Part shown: positions 11,301 through 22,200 of the stretch, piece after piece
Layout: the number at the start of each line of letters is the position of its first letter
Position numbering within the stretch: position 1 is the first letter of the stretch
Origin: Anthracocystis setariae
Taxonomy: Eukaryota > Basidiomycota > Ustilaginomycetes > Ustilaginales > Ustilaginaceae
Direction: 5' to 3'
Assembly (NCBI GenBank): GCA_928724745.1
Contig: CAKMXJ010000042.1
Coordinates: 612,516-676,515, forward strand
DNA length: 64,000 nucleotides
Position numbers and translations under genes: made by a program
The notes under the pieces: generated by a model
Told to the model about the DNA's origin: nothing
The model's database searches: none
Seen by the model: only the letters and a program-made list of their open reading frames with translations

Positions 11301-13612
11301 AAGCCGATTCGCAAGGTCTGGGTATTAGTCAGTTTGGTGAAGAAGCTGTCGAACACTCTGGTGATGATGTGCTTGGATTGGACGCGAATATCATCCGACC
11401 ATGGGGCTCTCACATTCGTCTTCAGGCGGAAACGGAGGAACATCTACACCACGTTGCCAGTGAGCAGACACTTCGGTCCGCGCCGCGCGCGTCACTAGAC
11501 AGAACCTCGGCAGATGCCGCATTTGCAGGCCGAGGCTCCTTGCTGACAGACAAATCAGTGCCTCACAAAGTTCGCGCTGCCTCGACACGCGACTCGCTCA
11601 TGAGCAATGGAGCTCCCCGTATTGTCCAAATTGACGACATCGATCTCTCTAGCGACGATGACGATTTCGCCGTGCGAAAGGCTTTGCGACGTTTGCCAGG
11701 TGCACGAGATTTGCGACAGGCCAACAATATCAAGGACCTCGAGTCTCAACTGCCACCCGGTCGCGAAAGCATCGACTCAATGGCTTCCTCCATGTTCAGG
11801 CACCCCGCCACCACGCGTCATCTTCACTTGGACTCGTTTGGCCTTGGTCACCGTCGTGGTCTCAGCACCGACAGTGCCATGCTTGTCTCCGAGCAACTCG
11901 TGCCGGCAGCTCCGCCGATGATCACCACGGTGCAGACTGAACTGCTCGATCCTGACGAGGCGCTGCAAGGGTACGAGCTTGTCAAGGGATTCCGACTTGA
12001 TGATCTCGAAAGCGACGACGAAGAGCCCGGCGATGTCGAAGCTGCTCTTCGACGACTGGAAGGTATCATCGACGAAGACCGACAGAGGGAGAAAGCTAAG
12101 CGAGTCGAGAGGCTTTGGCAGCGCTCATTGGCCCGCAATGCCAACAAAGAAGTCCGGAACGAAGAAGGGGACTTGGTGGCAGACCAGCAACCCAGCCACG
12201 TGTCGCTGCAAGTGATGGCCGAGCGAATGTCGTCGTCGTATGCGGGCGGATCGGTCGCCGATGCTGAAGACGAAGCATCCAATGCATCTGCTCACCCTTG
12301 CGACCGATTAGCAGATGGGCCAAGCCGACCGCATACCAGGTCGCCTACCTCTCCGAAGAAGAAACTACGCGCTCAAGCTTCGTTCCTGGATCTGCGGAAC
12401 AGCAGTTCAGCATCCGAGGATGAGGATGTGTCCGTGGAAAGTCGATCGGCCATGCCGATGCCGCAAACTCACGTTTCCTCGACAAAGCATTCCACAACTA
12501 CCAAAGCCCCAGATGCACTGTTCGGCGCAGTTCCGAGACAATCTTCGTTGGAGGGTCGTGCATCTGGGCAAGATATGCTCCTTCCACCTACCCGGAACCT
12601 TGCAACTGAACCACCTGTCCATCGATCTTTCCTCCTGTCGTACCGATCCGAAACGGTCGCACGTCAGATGTGCTTGATCGAGGCCGAGCTGATCCGATCT
12701 GTCAACTGGGACGAACTGGCTTCCTCGAGATGGCGCGAGCGCCGCTTCGGAGCTGAAGTTACTGATTGGGAGGCGTTCTACCGAGAACGCGTTCGCGATC
12801 GCCTCGAAATGCAGCGTCTGGGCGAGTTGTATCAAGAGCGCGCGGTCGAGGCCATCGTGGCGCGCTTCAATCTTACGTCGAACTGGGTCGCCAGCGAAGT
12901 CGTTCTCACGCGGAACATAGACGAACGAGCTGCGGTCATCGCCAAGCTCATTCGTGTAGCTTGGAAGTGCTATCTGCAGTCCAACTTCGCTTCGCTGGCC
13001 CAGATCATCTTTGGGCTGAGTACACCTTGGGTCGAGCGTCTGCGACGCACGTGGAACCGTGTCGGCTACTTTGAGATGCGCATGTGGCGGGACCTGAATT
13101 CGTTTGTCGGCCCACGCAACAACTTCCGCCATCTTCGAAACGCCATGCTGCAGCTTGTCGAAGGGGTGGGCGGTGTTAGCGAAAGTAGCAGCGGCGGCAG
13201 CGGTACCGGTGCATCTGAGCCGAGTCGGGGATGTATTCCCTTCTTCGGCTTATTCGTGTCGGATCTCATGCAGTACGATGCGATGCCCACTTTCTTGGAC
13301 CCCACTGCGCCAGCTATGCCTGCCGTTACCACCACAACGCAGGACGGCAAGGTGCGATTGCACGCCGCTGAGCCCAAGGCGTTCCAGAAACTCGCGCCGC
13401 TTCCCCCTACTATACAACTCGAGCCGCTCATCAACGTGCTCAAGTTCCGCAGCATTGCCGAGGTCATTCGACAGATGTCCGCATTCCAGCGTGCAGCCAA
13501 AAAGTACACAGCCATGTTCGAAGCTGAAAAGGGCGCCTACGTGCGTTGTCTCAAGCTACGATGTCTGCCCGGCGAACTTTTGGCCAAACTCAGTCACCTG
13601 ATTGAGCCTTGA
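8339..13612 (+). CDS. Large Ras-type guanine nucleotide exchange factor, Lte1-like
   Basis: An intronless gene for 1757 residues. The first in-frame ATG is at 8339; the frame is open a little further left but only from a GTG. Residues 1-560 are Ser-rich and probably disordered. At about 562-665 lies a RasGEF N-terminal (REM) domain (LVAELTSEIDLTLRSDFFYTF, then a run ending LATWLNTIA). About 770 acidic, Ser-rich residues follow. The CDC25-type catalytic domain occupies about 1430 to the end (SYRSETVARQMCLIEAELI, NWVASEVVLT, RAAVIAKLIRVAWKC, LNNFASL-type helix, then the CIPFFGLFVSDLMQY segment). The long gap between REM and catalytic domains is typical of Lte1, the yeast mitotic-exit factor whose exchange activity is disputed. 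The RasGEF family is secure. The Lte1 assignment rests on layout only; no SH3 domain as in Cdc25 is visible. Confidence 0.85.
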   Translation: MEPAVDINSASPRHGEEITPSHVATHVDVETTNWNAAKILAAQHHIPISLLESIRDVVSSQPTQLDVAHDFGAETPFHITASRLPTGRVVFRFRSHQSGSALSPDSRERDAVELANTAQQDGMPRSSSSGAIVTQPESDSVGSTSFTQRGTLGSSFFRKTGNLSLKQSRSIPVLRRKASATFGPNPFAYPRTDPTPPHNVNQAAPLQLQLQQLQRAALSLATTSKDSLLHPYRSVGNTASLMSRTGSSPVNGPYANRFATDHIEEGDVLGAVLGLSQADRRAKLLFDATSVQRQLSKQQARHRRSSSSSSVASRSVHPIPPPELRLPDLSFDSDSSQSPRIHQLREAQSFESNASDATARGEETPVSVDQYPAALQPFLRRAMASEPHDAKALIFDVIQCYHRPLPALASLEASTPPLLQSHHHAPLFSLNDGPTAAGAQHADFISRAHALPTTASPGDDPRFAVWAVNRDDQHGTFVISNREGQTDADRILADELASLSTNSPASTTKRRNRRSNNPFSAISSSERRLSGVLDPSSPAGEKQVHSLQAGSSPGKATLLAASAARLVAELTSEIDLTLRSDFFYTFREFMTPLELLELLTLRFEWAISEPSSAADEARRRIVRVRTYVVIKHWLQNHFDFDFLPNRTLRQRLATWLNTIAKDQRIADRPADLNIVNSLRKIVRGLKETYSHSGVGGLLLHDSGRLTDSSPSSRKTDSLSTFGSSSYDTQPSVAQTAATASSDEPGMTSSGSASSLVIEDINLDFSDDPGSHDSQVVRSLPLEQNMKASNGAVRSDPAEATRSAQKAAAESVLVSHRHTLGSSSLPPAPRSSTSSNIGVSPAPLPNPSNAWSRAFVQTVGRLSKFKRVLNNRSLGLDAHQELDTEAEECSDILFMKGGLDSLLQYFATDQATRQSMSTQRPIRHLRQRPLSLTVEANEDEEEGLASQASEDSTGQEETPSLGGASTNRSTPASSVEITGFPAKHAEHQKADSQGLGISQFGEEAVEHSGDDVLGLDANIIRPWGSHIRLQAETEEHLHHVASEQTLRSAPRASLDRTSADAAFAGRGSLLTDKSVPHKVRAASTRDSLMSNGAPRIVQIDDIDLSSDDDDFAVRKALRRLPGARDLRQANNIKDLESQLPPGRESIDSMASSMFRHPATTRHLHLDSFGLGHRRGLSTDSAMLVSEQLVPAAPPMITTVQTELLDPDEALQGYELVKGFRLDDLESDDEEPGDVEAALRRLEGIIDEDRQREKAKRVERLWQRSLARNANKEVRNEEGDLVADQQPSHVSLQVMAERMSSSYAGGSVADAEDEASNASAHPCDRLADGPSRPHTRSPTSPKKKLRAQASFLDLRNSSSASEDEDVSVESRSAMPMPQTHVSSTKHSTTTKAPDALFGAVPRQSSLEGRASGQDMLLPPTRNLATEPPVHRSFLLSYRSETVARQMCLIEAELIRSVNWDELASSRWRERRFGAEVTDWEAFYRERVRDRLEMQRLGELYQERAVEAIVARFNLTSNWVASEVVLTRNIDERAAVIAKLIRVAWKCYLQSNFASLAQIIFGLSTPWVERLRRTWNRVGYFEMRMWRDLNSFVGPRNNFRHLRNAMLQLVEGVGGVSESSSGGSGTGASEPSRGCIPFFGLFVSDLMQYDAMPTFLDPTAPAMPAVTTTTQDGKVRLHAAEPKAFQKLAPLPPTIQLEPLINVLKFRSIAEVIRQMSAFQRAAKKYTAMFEAEKGAYVRCLKLRCLPGELLAKLSHLIEP

Positions 13613-14393
13613 GCATTGCTCATGATGGGTCGTTCCTATATATCCCCTCTCCTCCTCTCCTGGATCGTATTGGTCTTTTCAGCATCATACTAGTAACCCT
13701 CGCTTTTTAGTCGTCACATCCACGGTCGCTCGGAACCTTGTCTAATCTATCCCCTTGTTTATCGTCTTTGACGTCCAAATTGTGGAAAGCAGAGCCGTTC
13801 TCGTTGCACGAGATTGGTCTGAGAAAACGCAACGGCTCAAGCCAAACGCACCTTGTTCTTGTTTGTTGCCGTGTTTGCTGTGGATTGCATACCGAGCCAA
13901 CAATCGCGCGCCCGCTTTTGTTGTGTTGTCTGTGGCGTAAATTGCCGTACGCGGTTGACGCGTCGCGGTCTGCTCGACGTGTTAATTAAATGTTCATCGA
14001 GGGCAGAACTGCGCCTTTCCAGCCAAGCACGCGCGGGACCCAACACTCGCGGAAAAGTCAGAGGCTCAAAAATGGCTCACTGTTTGGTGTTTTTTTCCCT
14101 CCGTCTGCAGCACTTTGCAGCAGACAAAGAACAAAGCAAGCAACCGAGGGGCGACCAACTCTTAAGTGTTGCGATCCTGTGTGTGATAGGCCTTTTCCCT
14201 TAAACCTTGACCGTCAACCTCCCTTCGCAATCACTTGACTCCATCGACCCAGCGGATACGATCTAGACCTCCCGCATCGCTGGCCTCTTAAAAGTAGCAA
14301 CTCACAAGCACAAACGGTCGCGTGCACAGCTCGCATCCCACTTCCTGTTCAGGACCACCACCTTTCTACGATCACATCCAACAGCAACACACC
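13613..14393. other. Intergenic region RasGEF-MCM5
   Basis: About 780 bases with the RasGEF 3' region and the MCM5 promoter. No gene is visible; one MluI cell-cycle-box candidate is listed separately. Confidence 0.6.
13958..13963. promoter_or_regulatory. Candidate MCB element (ACGCGT) upstream of MCM5
   Basis: An exact ACGCGT lies about 430 bases before the MCM5 ATG, in the context GGTTGACGCGTCGCGG. In ascomycete yeasts MBF binds this hexamer in S-phase genes, including MCM genes. A single hexamer can occur by chance, so this is only suggestive. Confidence 0.3.
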
Positions 14394-16589
14394 ATGTCGG
14401 GCTTCGACTCTGGTCGTGTCTTCTCGGCGCAGGCCCTCGCAGGATCTGAGGCATCTCGTGCTCCCGATGCCCCAGCACAGACCGAACAGACCCTTTTCAA
14501 CTTTGTCCAGACTTTCCGCACAGGCAGCGACTACATCTATCGCGACCGTCTGCGAGCCAACCTGCTCGCCAAGCAATACGTACTCGAGGTCCAGCTCGAG
14601 CATGTCCAGCTATGGAGCAATGATCTCGCCCAAGCACTCCGTGACACTCCTTCGGATATCCTTCCTCTTTTCGAATTGGCAGTCAAGCGTGCTGCCCGCG
14701 CCATCCTCTACCCTGTCATCACTCCTGGTGACCAACGGCCCGAGGCACCCGACTGCCAGGTCACACTTCGTAGTCATGCCAACCTGACTCCCATGCGAGA
14801 TCTCCACGCCGACAGCATCTCGCATCTGGTGCGAGTGCCAGGTATCGTCATTGGCGCCACTACGCTGTCTTCTCGCGCGACGCATCTCCAGATCATGTGC
14901 AGAGATTGCCGCGCAACAAAGTCTCTCCCCGTGGTCTCAGGATTCGGAGGCTTCACTTTGCCAAGATACTGCGACTCGACCAAGATGGACACGACCGCAC
15001 CACAGTGCTCTACCGATCCATATGTCATCCTTCACGACAAGTGTAGGTTCGTCGACAATCAGACAGTCAAGTTGCAGGAGGCACCGGACATGGTGCCCGT
15101 CGGTGAGCTGCCTCGTCACATGCTCATGTCGGTCGATCGTGCGCTTTGTGGACGAGTGGTTCCTGGCTCGCGAATCATTGCCACCGGCATCTACTCTACC
15201 TTTACCAGCGCCAAGGCGGGCAAGGGCACCAAAGCTGGCGCTGTTGCGCTGCGGACGCCCTATCTGAGGGTGGTGGGTCTCGAGATCGACGCCGAAGGAG
15301 CAGGAGGTCGTGGCATGGCGCGGATCTTCTCCGCTGAAGAGGAGGAAGAGTTTGCGCGCCTCTCTAGGACCAGGGACCTCTACGAAAAGTTTTCTGCAAG
15401 CATCGCACCAAGTATCTTTGGCAACCAAGACATCAAGAAGTCCATCGCCTGTCTCTTGTTCGGTGGCTCCAAGAAGGTCTTGCCGGACGGCATGCGATTG
15501 CGTGGCGACATCAACGTGCTCATGCTCGGCGACCCAGGTACCGCCAAGTCTCAATTGCTCAAGTTTGTCGAAAAGGTCTCGCCGATCGCTGTGTACACTT
15601 CCGGAAAAGGCTCATCCGCCGCTGGTTTGACGGCATCCGTGCAGCGCGACCCTCAATCGCGCGAGTTCTACCTCGAGGGCGGTGCCATGGTGCTGGCTGA
15701 TGGCGGCGTGGTGTGTATCGACGAATTCGACAAGATGCGCGACGAAGATCGTGTGGCGATTCATGAGTCGATGGAGCAGCAGACCATCTCGATCGCCAAG
15801 GCCGGTATCACGACCATTCTCAACACACGTACCTCGGTTCTCGCCGCCGCCAATCCAATCTTTGGTCGTTACGACGACATGAAGTCGCCCGGCGAGAATA
15901 TCGACTTCCAGACCACCGTGCTGTCTCGTTTCGACATGATCTTTATCGTCAAAGACGAACACAACGAGCAGCGCGACCGCACCATGGCCAAGCACGTCAT
16001 GAACATCCACATGAACCGTGCCAACGATGCCACCGCCACGGGCGAATTCGACATTGAGCAAATGAAGCGATACATCTCGTTCTGCAAGGCGCGATGTGCT
16101 CCGCGTCTCTCGCCCGAGGCTGCCGAGAAGCTGTCTTCGCACTTTGTCGCATTACGAAAGCAGGTAGCACAGGTCGAGCGGGACAACGACGAGCGCTCTT
16201 CGATCCCGATCACGGTGCGTCAGTTGGAGGCCATCGTACGTATCTCTGAGTCGCTCGCCAAGATCACGCTGTCGCCGACGGTGGGTGAGGAGCATGTTGA
16301 TGAGGCGATGCGACTCTTCCGCTCGTCTACCATGGATGCAGTGCAGGCAGGCAACGTTGAGGGCATGACCCGAGGTGAGCTCGCCGAGGAGTGTCAGAAG
16401 CTGGAACGCGAGATCCGCCGAAGGCTGCCGATCGGTTGGAGCACGAGTTACGCCAAGCTTCGTCATGAATTTGTCGAGAGCCAGGGCTACACCAACCACG
16501 CGTTGGAACGGACTCTGTTCATCTTGGAGAAGAGGGATGTGATTCGCTTCTCGAACCAGCGCAAGGCTCTGACTCGTACCGGTGTTTGA
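14394..16589 (+). CDS. MCM5: MCM5, subunit of the MCM2-7 replicative helicase
   Basis: MCM5 is part of the hexameric ring loaded on origins that unwinds DNA in the CMG complex. I start at the ATG at 14394 ([13 protein letters not shown], typical of fungal MCM5); the frame extends left only from a GTG. The protein has 731 residues, the usual size. The zinc-finger region begins at about residue 169 (CRDC, then paired Cys near YCDS and [13 protein letters not shown]). Walker A is GDPGTAKSQ at about 379, Walker [11 protein letters not shown] at about 439, and the arginine finger LSRFD at about 511. The segment after the finger, [24 protein letters not shown], separates MCM5 from the other MCM paralogues. 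A C-terminal winged-helix region follows. No intron. Confidence 0.97.
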   Translation: MSGFDSGRVFSAQALAGSEASRAPDAPAQTEQTLFNFVQTFRTGSDYIYRDRLRANLLAKQYVLEVQLEHVQLWSNDLAQALRDTPSDILPLFELAVKRAARAILYPVITPGDQRPEAPDCQVTLRSHANLTPMRDLHADSISHLVRVPGIVIGATTLSSRATHLQIMCRDCRATKSLPVVSGFGGFTLPRYCDSTKMDTTAPQCSTDPYVILHDKCRFVDNQTVKLQEAPDMVPVGELPRHMLMSVDRALCGRVVPGSRIIATGIYSTFTSAKAGKGTKAGAVALRTPYLRVVGLEIDAEGAGGRGMARIFSAEEEEEFARLSRTRDLYEKFSASIAPSIFGNQDIKKSIACLLFGGSKKVLPDGMRLRGDINVLMLGDPGTAKSQLLKFVEKVSPIAVYTSGKGSSAAGLTASVQRDPQSREFYLEGGAMVLADGGVVCIDEFDKMRDEDRVAIHESMEQQTISIAKAGITTILNTRTSVLAAANPIFGRYDDMKSPGENIDFQTTVLSRFDMIFIVKDEHNEQRDRTMAKHVMNIHMNRANDATATGEFDIEQMKRYISFCKARCAPRLSPEAAEKLSSHFVALRKQVAQVERDNDERSSIPITVRQLEAIVRISESLAKITLSPTVGEEHVDEAMRLFRSSTMDAVQAGNVEGMTRGELAEECQKLEREIRRRLPIGWSTSYAKLRHEFVESQGYTNHALERTLFILEKRDVIRFSNQRKALTRTGV

Positions 16590-17353
16590 GCGCACTGCTC
16601 CTCCTACGGGATCCGTTTCGCTACTTTCATCTGTGCCGGTTGTATCATTAGGTTCGTTTGTCTGTTCCGGGTCGCATGTTTGTAATACAATGCCAGTCTG
16701 ATCGATACATACATGTCGTGATGGGTGTTGCTTGGACACCACAGATCCACAACGTCAACAGAACTTGGGAGTCGCTGAATAAGTTACTGGCACATGTCGT
16801 AAGGAAGCTGATGCAGATACCATCACGGTCATATAGGAGTCGGAAAGCATCTCAGCGACTATCGACATTGGCCGTGCAGCTATGGTGCGGTTCTTCGCTT
16901 AGTTGAGCGCACGGTCTGACTTTTTTCTCTCAGAACAATGGTCTGGGAGCGATGCATTTGCATCCCCGCATGTTCGCATTACCGGCAACAGCAATTGCCA
17001 TCCTCGGAGAAGCAAGGTGGTAAGGGTCAGATACTGTATCGATCAAGCTCCTTTGAACGATGAGCTGTCGCCGATGAAACTTGATACGAGGCCGTGTCAC
17101 TCGAATTTGACAGATCTTCTAGGCAGCTGTCACGAGCACGAAAACGAAGGATTCGAGCAGAGCCACCTTAGACGAGACCAGATCAGGACGATCGGGTTCC
17201 GTGTGGAGCACGCTCGGTGATATCCCGGAGATGACGTTCTCGACTTGGAGTCAAGCATGGCAAGAATACACAGCATACAGTAGCAACGTCGAAAGTGCCC
17301 TGCATGCTTCGTGGAGAAGGGCGAGGAATCAAATACTGTACAGCACAAAGCAC

Positions 17354-17373
17354 TTGTGTGTGTGTGTGTGTGT
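17354..17373. repeat. (GT)n microsatellite
   Basis: About ten TG dinucleotides in a row inside the long spacer. Confidence 0.9.
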
Positions 17374-18427
17374 CAAATTTGGGTCGCGTTCCAGAGTGGC
17401 AACAGCGATGGCACTTTAGGAGAGGACCCAACAATTGCACTCGAACTGGGTTCTTTAATCGCACAATTAGCCTTTCGTCTTCGCTGCCCCAAAATTTCGT
17501 GGTGGCGCATTCGTTTCTGCAGTTACGGTACGGTGCAGTGACGGGCAGAGTGACTGACCCGGAACGAGTTTCCGATATCAAGCTCTAACACATGGCCTGT
17601 TTGCGAACTCTGCCTCTACCCATGGCAATGATGGTCGTGCCGCTGCTGTTGCTCTGTTCTCCATGGGATGTGCAAGTTGAAGACCATGACTTACAGCAGG
17701 TCGCAGTTGGTGGAGTGCAGATGCCGCCCTTTTGATCTCGCACCGACAGACTGGACCGTCGACAATCGGATTCAGGAAGATTTCCGCTTCTTCATACCTG
17801 CTCTCAAAGCTCAATTTCCAGACCAACAACACGGTCTTGGAACGGTCGAAGCGTGCCACTGCGGAATGAGTCTTGTTACCCTTTAGGCCGATCCGATGCT
17901 GAATATCTTGGGCAGGCGGGGCACATATCTAAGCGACGCTGTGCATGCAAGAGCACCTGGCAGCCAGTACTGTCGCAACTGCCGGCTTCACCAAAATGAT
18001 ACTTCCTGGTCGGTCAGATTCGGCGCCAAGCGATGGGGACGTACTTTTCGACAAGTGCAGACTTGACAAGCCACTGATCGCTATCTACACTGTGTGCGCA
18101 CGCACACAATACTGCACAGTACCGTACGTTCGGAGGTTCCGATGCAAATTTGCGCGATAAGTGACAAGCCATGTTGTATGAGCTTGTGATGGGCCATCGC
18201 GAAGTTTTGACACTCTACTGTGCTGTGCAGTGCTGGGGCGAAGGGTCAGTAGCTACAGTAAAACAGTGTTATCGTGCCTGAATTCGAAGCGACGTGGAGT
18301 GCTGCTGCCAATATACAAATCCCTCCCGTCGGAAGTACAACCACCGCTGCAGATGGGCATACAACAAAGCCTAACAGAAAGAGGATTCCTTGCAAAGACG
18401 AATAGAAAACGCATGGCCCACGAAAAC

Positions 18428-18448
18428 AAAAAAAAAAAAAAAAAAAAA
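18428..18448. repeat. Poly(A) homopolymer run
   Basis: An uninterrupted run of about twenty A. Length in the assembly may be unreliable. Confidence 0.9.
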
Positions 18449-19267
18449 GGAAGGAAGAGGCAAAAAAAAGAAACGAACCACACACAACCAGAACGCAGCG
18501 GCACACAGGCAAGTAAAAATTCGAAGGCACTACTCTACTACTCCTGGTGACTACAGTAGCCTGCCCCATGCAACAGAATGCAACACGCCTGTGCCATTTA
18601 AATTTCAGATTGGGTTGGGGCAGGGCCTGCTGAGTGTGCAATCCGTCCAACGGCCAAGCCACGCACGCACGCATCCAACCACTGTGATTTGCTCTGAATT
18701 GGGCTGCACACCTGTGTCGGTCTTGCTCGCTCAGCTTTCGACTCTTCGGTCAAGCGAGGCTTTGCTCACCGCGTTTCCAGGCAACTGCTCTCAGCCATCC
18801 GCACTGCACTCTCTCAACCACGCTCCTCCTCACCATCATTGACGTCCTCGAGGTTGATGGCTCCATTACCACCATTATCTGCGCCTACTCATCCTCACTC
18901 CTGCCACTTTCTTATCGAACCACCAGTCTCTTGCACACCAGCTTGATCGGGTTTGGCTGCTTCGTTTCTCCTTCCCATTGCGGTCCAGCGGGATCGAGAG
19001 GTACTGTGTCCTCTTCAACACAACCTCATAGCTTCGCAGCTTATATACCCTTCGGCAAGCCTGATTTCTCTTCTGAGAGGTCGGCTACAGCGCCACAATC
19101 GACAGCGATCTCAGCATATCTATTCTCCGACCACATCGCAAGTTGGAAAGGGTCTTCGGAAGCGACAGCATTCCTAAGCAAGAATCGTGCCGCAAAGGCT
19201 CAATTCATCATCGACGCTGCAACACCGCTGAAATCTGTTTTGTATCAGCCTCGATCTTTTAATTGCG

Positions 19268-22200
19268 ATGACTACCAAGTTTGCAAGCTCTCATCCACAG
19301 CCCCACTTCACCCTTCAAGCAGAGCCGCAATCCACCTCGCCTCCTAGCTTGACCAATACCAGCAGCCCTACATCCAGCGACTCTACGGGAGACGACGAGG
19401 TTGCGGCCAAGAGCGGTGCGTTTACCAGCGCTTCCGTACGCAGAGCAGGAGAAGGAGCAGCTGCCGCCGCCGCCGCCGCCGCCCCTGTTCAAAACAGTTT
19501 CACCTCCAGCACTGCGTTTTCGCCCAGCATCTTTGGCGAATCTTTCCGGTCTTTGATCCCCGGCCTCGAGATCAACGACCTTGAAGCTCAACAACGAGCC
19601 AAGCTCGGTTCCGAAGGAATGAATTTCGGCAGCTGGGAAGCCAACTTCGCGAACATTTCAGTCCCCAGCGACGCAGATCTGTCCATGGACATGGACTCGA
19701 CTTCCAGTACTGATTATGGCTTCTCGCCTCACTCCATGCTGTCTCCTGCATCCTCTCACAATGCGATGGGCAGTCTTTCCAGCGCTGCGCAAGCCATGAC
19801 ACAAGACAGTCCAAGCGGTTCAGACAGCAAAACCGGCTCGGTACCACGCGACCATACCACAACGAACAGTGTCGCCAGCTATGCCGGCAGTGGGGAGGAT
19901 TCCGATGGTCACGTTGCATGGACGGGGAAAGCCGGTGACAATGATGAGGCAATGTTTGACTCTTTTGTGCAAGCTGGGTCTTTTGATTCGCCCACCATCA
20001 AATCCGAAGCGGTCGCCTCGAACGCAAACGGCTCCAATGGCCACACTTTTGCGTCCATGACGATCCCAACATCCTCCACTGCTCCCATGATGCCGCCATC
20101 GGCACCCAACAAGTCCTCCCGCGCGTCCAAGGGCAATGCCAGCGCCAGCGCATCGTCGTCCCGTCGCAATTCGGGTGATTCATCTGAGCCCAAGAAGCTG
20201 GCTGGAGCGACCGCACCTCGTCGCCTTGGCTCGCAGACCGCGGTTCACAGCAACAATCTGGATGCTGATCTCGGCTATTCTGCCTTTGAAATTGTCCGCC
20301 CCAACCGCGAAGGCCTCAGAGATCTTCAGGTCCACATTCACGGTGTTCCCATGCACGGCGCCAAATCACGCGTCGAAACCCAGATTCGAATGCGAATCGA
20401 GCTTGTTCGCCCCAAGACCGCACCGGCCGGTGGTTGGGAGCGCATCGGCTCCTTCACGCATATCAAACTTCCGCCCCTCAGCGGTACGAAACGCAAATCG
20501 AAAAAGTACCAAAAGACCGACGTGCCTCCCGAGAAGACGCTCTTTGTGGACGCTACCGTTGTCAATGCAACGCCGCCGCATGATCGCGTATTCGTTTGTA
20601 AGGGATGTCGTCAGCGAGAGCGGAAACGCGCTCATCGGAAGAAGGACCCCAAGACTCCTCTCGAAAGTCAACCAACAGAAGAAGAAATGAAGAGTCTCGG
20701 TATCGACCCATCGGCTCCCGACGCTGTGGAAAAGACGCAAGCCCGCATGGAGGAAGAGGAGAAGAAGCGCGTGGTCCTTTTCAACTGCGGCGACTTTGTC
20801 GATTTTGAAGACGGAGAAGCCGTGTTGCCGACTCGGATCACTTGCTATTGTCGACATCACAAGGAAAAGGTTGGGTTCTGTGTTATCTTCACCATGCGCG
20901 ACTGGCAAGGTCGTCTTGTAGCAACAGGTTCTACCCCACCGATCATGATCACAGACGATCACAAGTCGATGGGCATTGCCGCCCAGGCTGCCCAAGCTGC
21001 TCAGGCTGCCGCTGCCTCGAACGCATCATCTCCCTCTGCTCCCTCGTCTTTGGGCGTCATCAAGCAGGTCAACCGCACAAGCCCTCGTCCTCAGCAGACG
21101 ATTCAACACGACGATCAAGCAAGCGCTGCCGCGTCAACCAGCGGTAGTGTCACGCCAAACGGCTCTGCTAGCACCGACATCCCCGCAAAACAGAAGAAGG
21201 AGCGTTCCAAGCCGTACGATGGCAACCGCCGCCGTCGTAATACCTCGGGTAAGGACCTAAATATGACACCCTACTCGGGCACAGGCCAACACACACCCGC
21301 TGTCACTGCCACCTCTCCTGCCCCAGCCACCAACGGCAACGGGAACGGTGCCGAATTCAGTCAAGCCGACTTCTGGAATGCTTTTGCCAGTGCAGGCACT
21401 GCCATGACCGGCAACGGTCTTGGGCGCAGCAACAGCACCAGCACCGGCGCCAAGACCCCTGGCGATGCTTCTAGTGTTGGAGGCTCCCCGGCTCCGGCGA
21501 CCATGATCGGTGCTGGGCCCTCGCAACCGCTGCAACAGCCAAACAACATGCCCCAGCAGCGGCTTCAGATGCCGCAGATGCCATCGCAGATGCAAGCTCA
21601 GCTCGCGCAAGGTTCTCTGTCGCCAAACACTCTGCAGACCAATCTCGCCAGTCTTCCCGGCTTTGACCTCGAATCGTTCTTCCGCAACGCGCAAGCGGGT
21701 GCTTCGAGCACTGTCGACCTTGCGCAGCTTATGGCCATGGCGGCTGCTGCGGCTCTTCCGCCTCAGCTCCGCCTCAATTCGACCAACGCGGGTCCCACCC
21801 CTGCCTTTGCACAAGCTTCGCCTCCTTCGCAGAACAACAATGCTGAGCAGGCACCGATGCCCAGGATCTCCAAGCTCATCCCCGGAGAAGGACCCACCAG
21901 CGGTGGTATCGAGGTGACTGTATTGGGCGAGAACTTCACCGAAGGCGTCACCTGTGTCTTTGGCGATATTCCTGCAGCCAACACCAAGGTGTGGGCGAGC
22001 AACACTCTGGTGTGTTTACTGCCGCCCAGTTCAAGTCCTGGTCCAGTCGTTGTCAGCGTGAAGAGTTCCACACAGGCGGCCCAGCCGGCGCCCGTCAACG
22101 GTCCATTGCAGCTCTTCACCTACATTGACACGACTGACCGCGCACTGATGGAACTGGCTCTCCAGGTCGTCGGTCTCCAAATGACCGGGCAAATGCGCTC

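Larger units (their letters stand above)
16590..19267. other. Long intergenic region MCM5-MGA2-like gene
   Basis: About 2.7 kb without a convincing gene. Open frames here are short, overlap on both strands and include low-complexity runs. A GT tract (17354-17373) and an A20-class run (18428-18448) are present. The last few hundred bases are pyrimidine-rich and probably the long leader of the next gene, as is common for large regulators. Confidence 0.55.

Noticed and set aside
18246..18674. Minus-strand 142-residue frame with a Phe-rich stretch that looks like a membrane segment
   Set aside because: The Phe run is the poly(A) tract read in reverse; no other coding sign.
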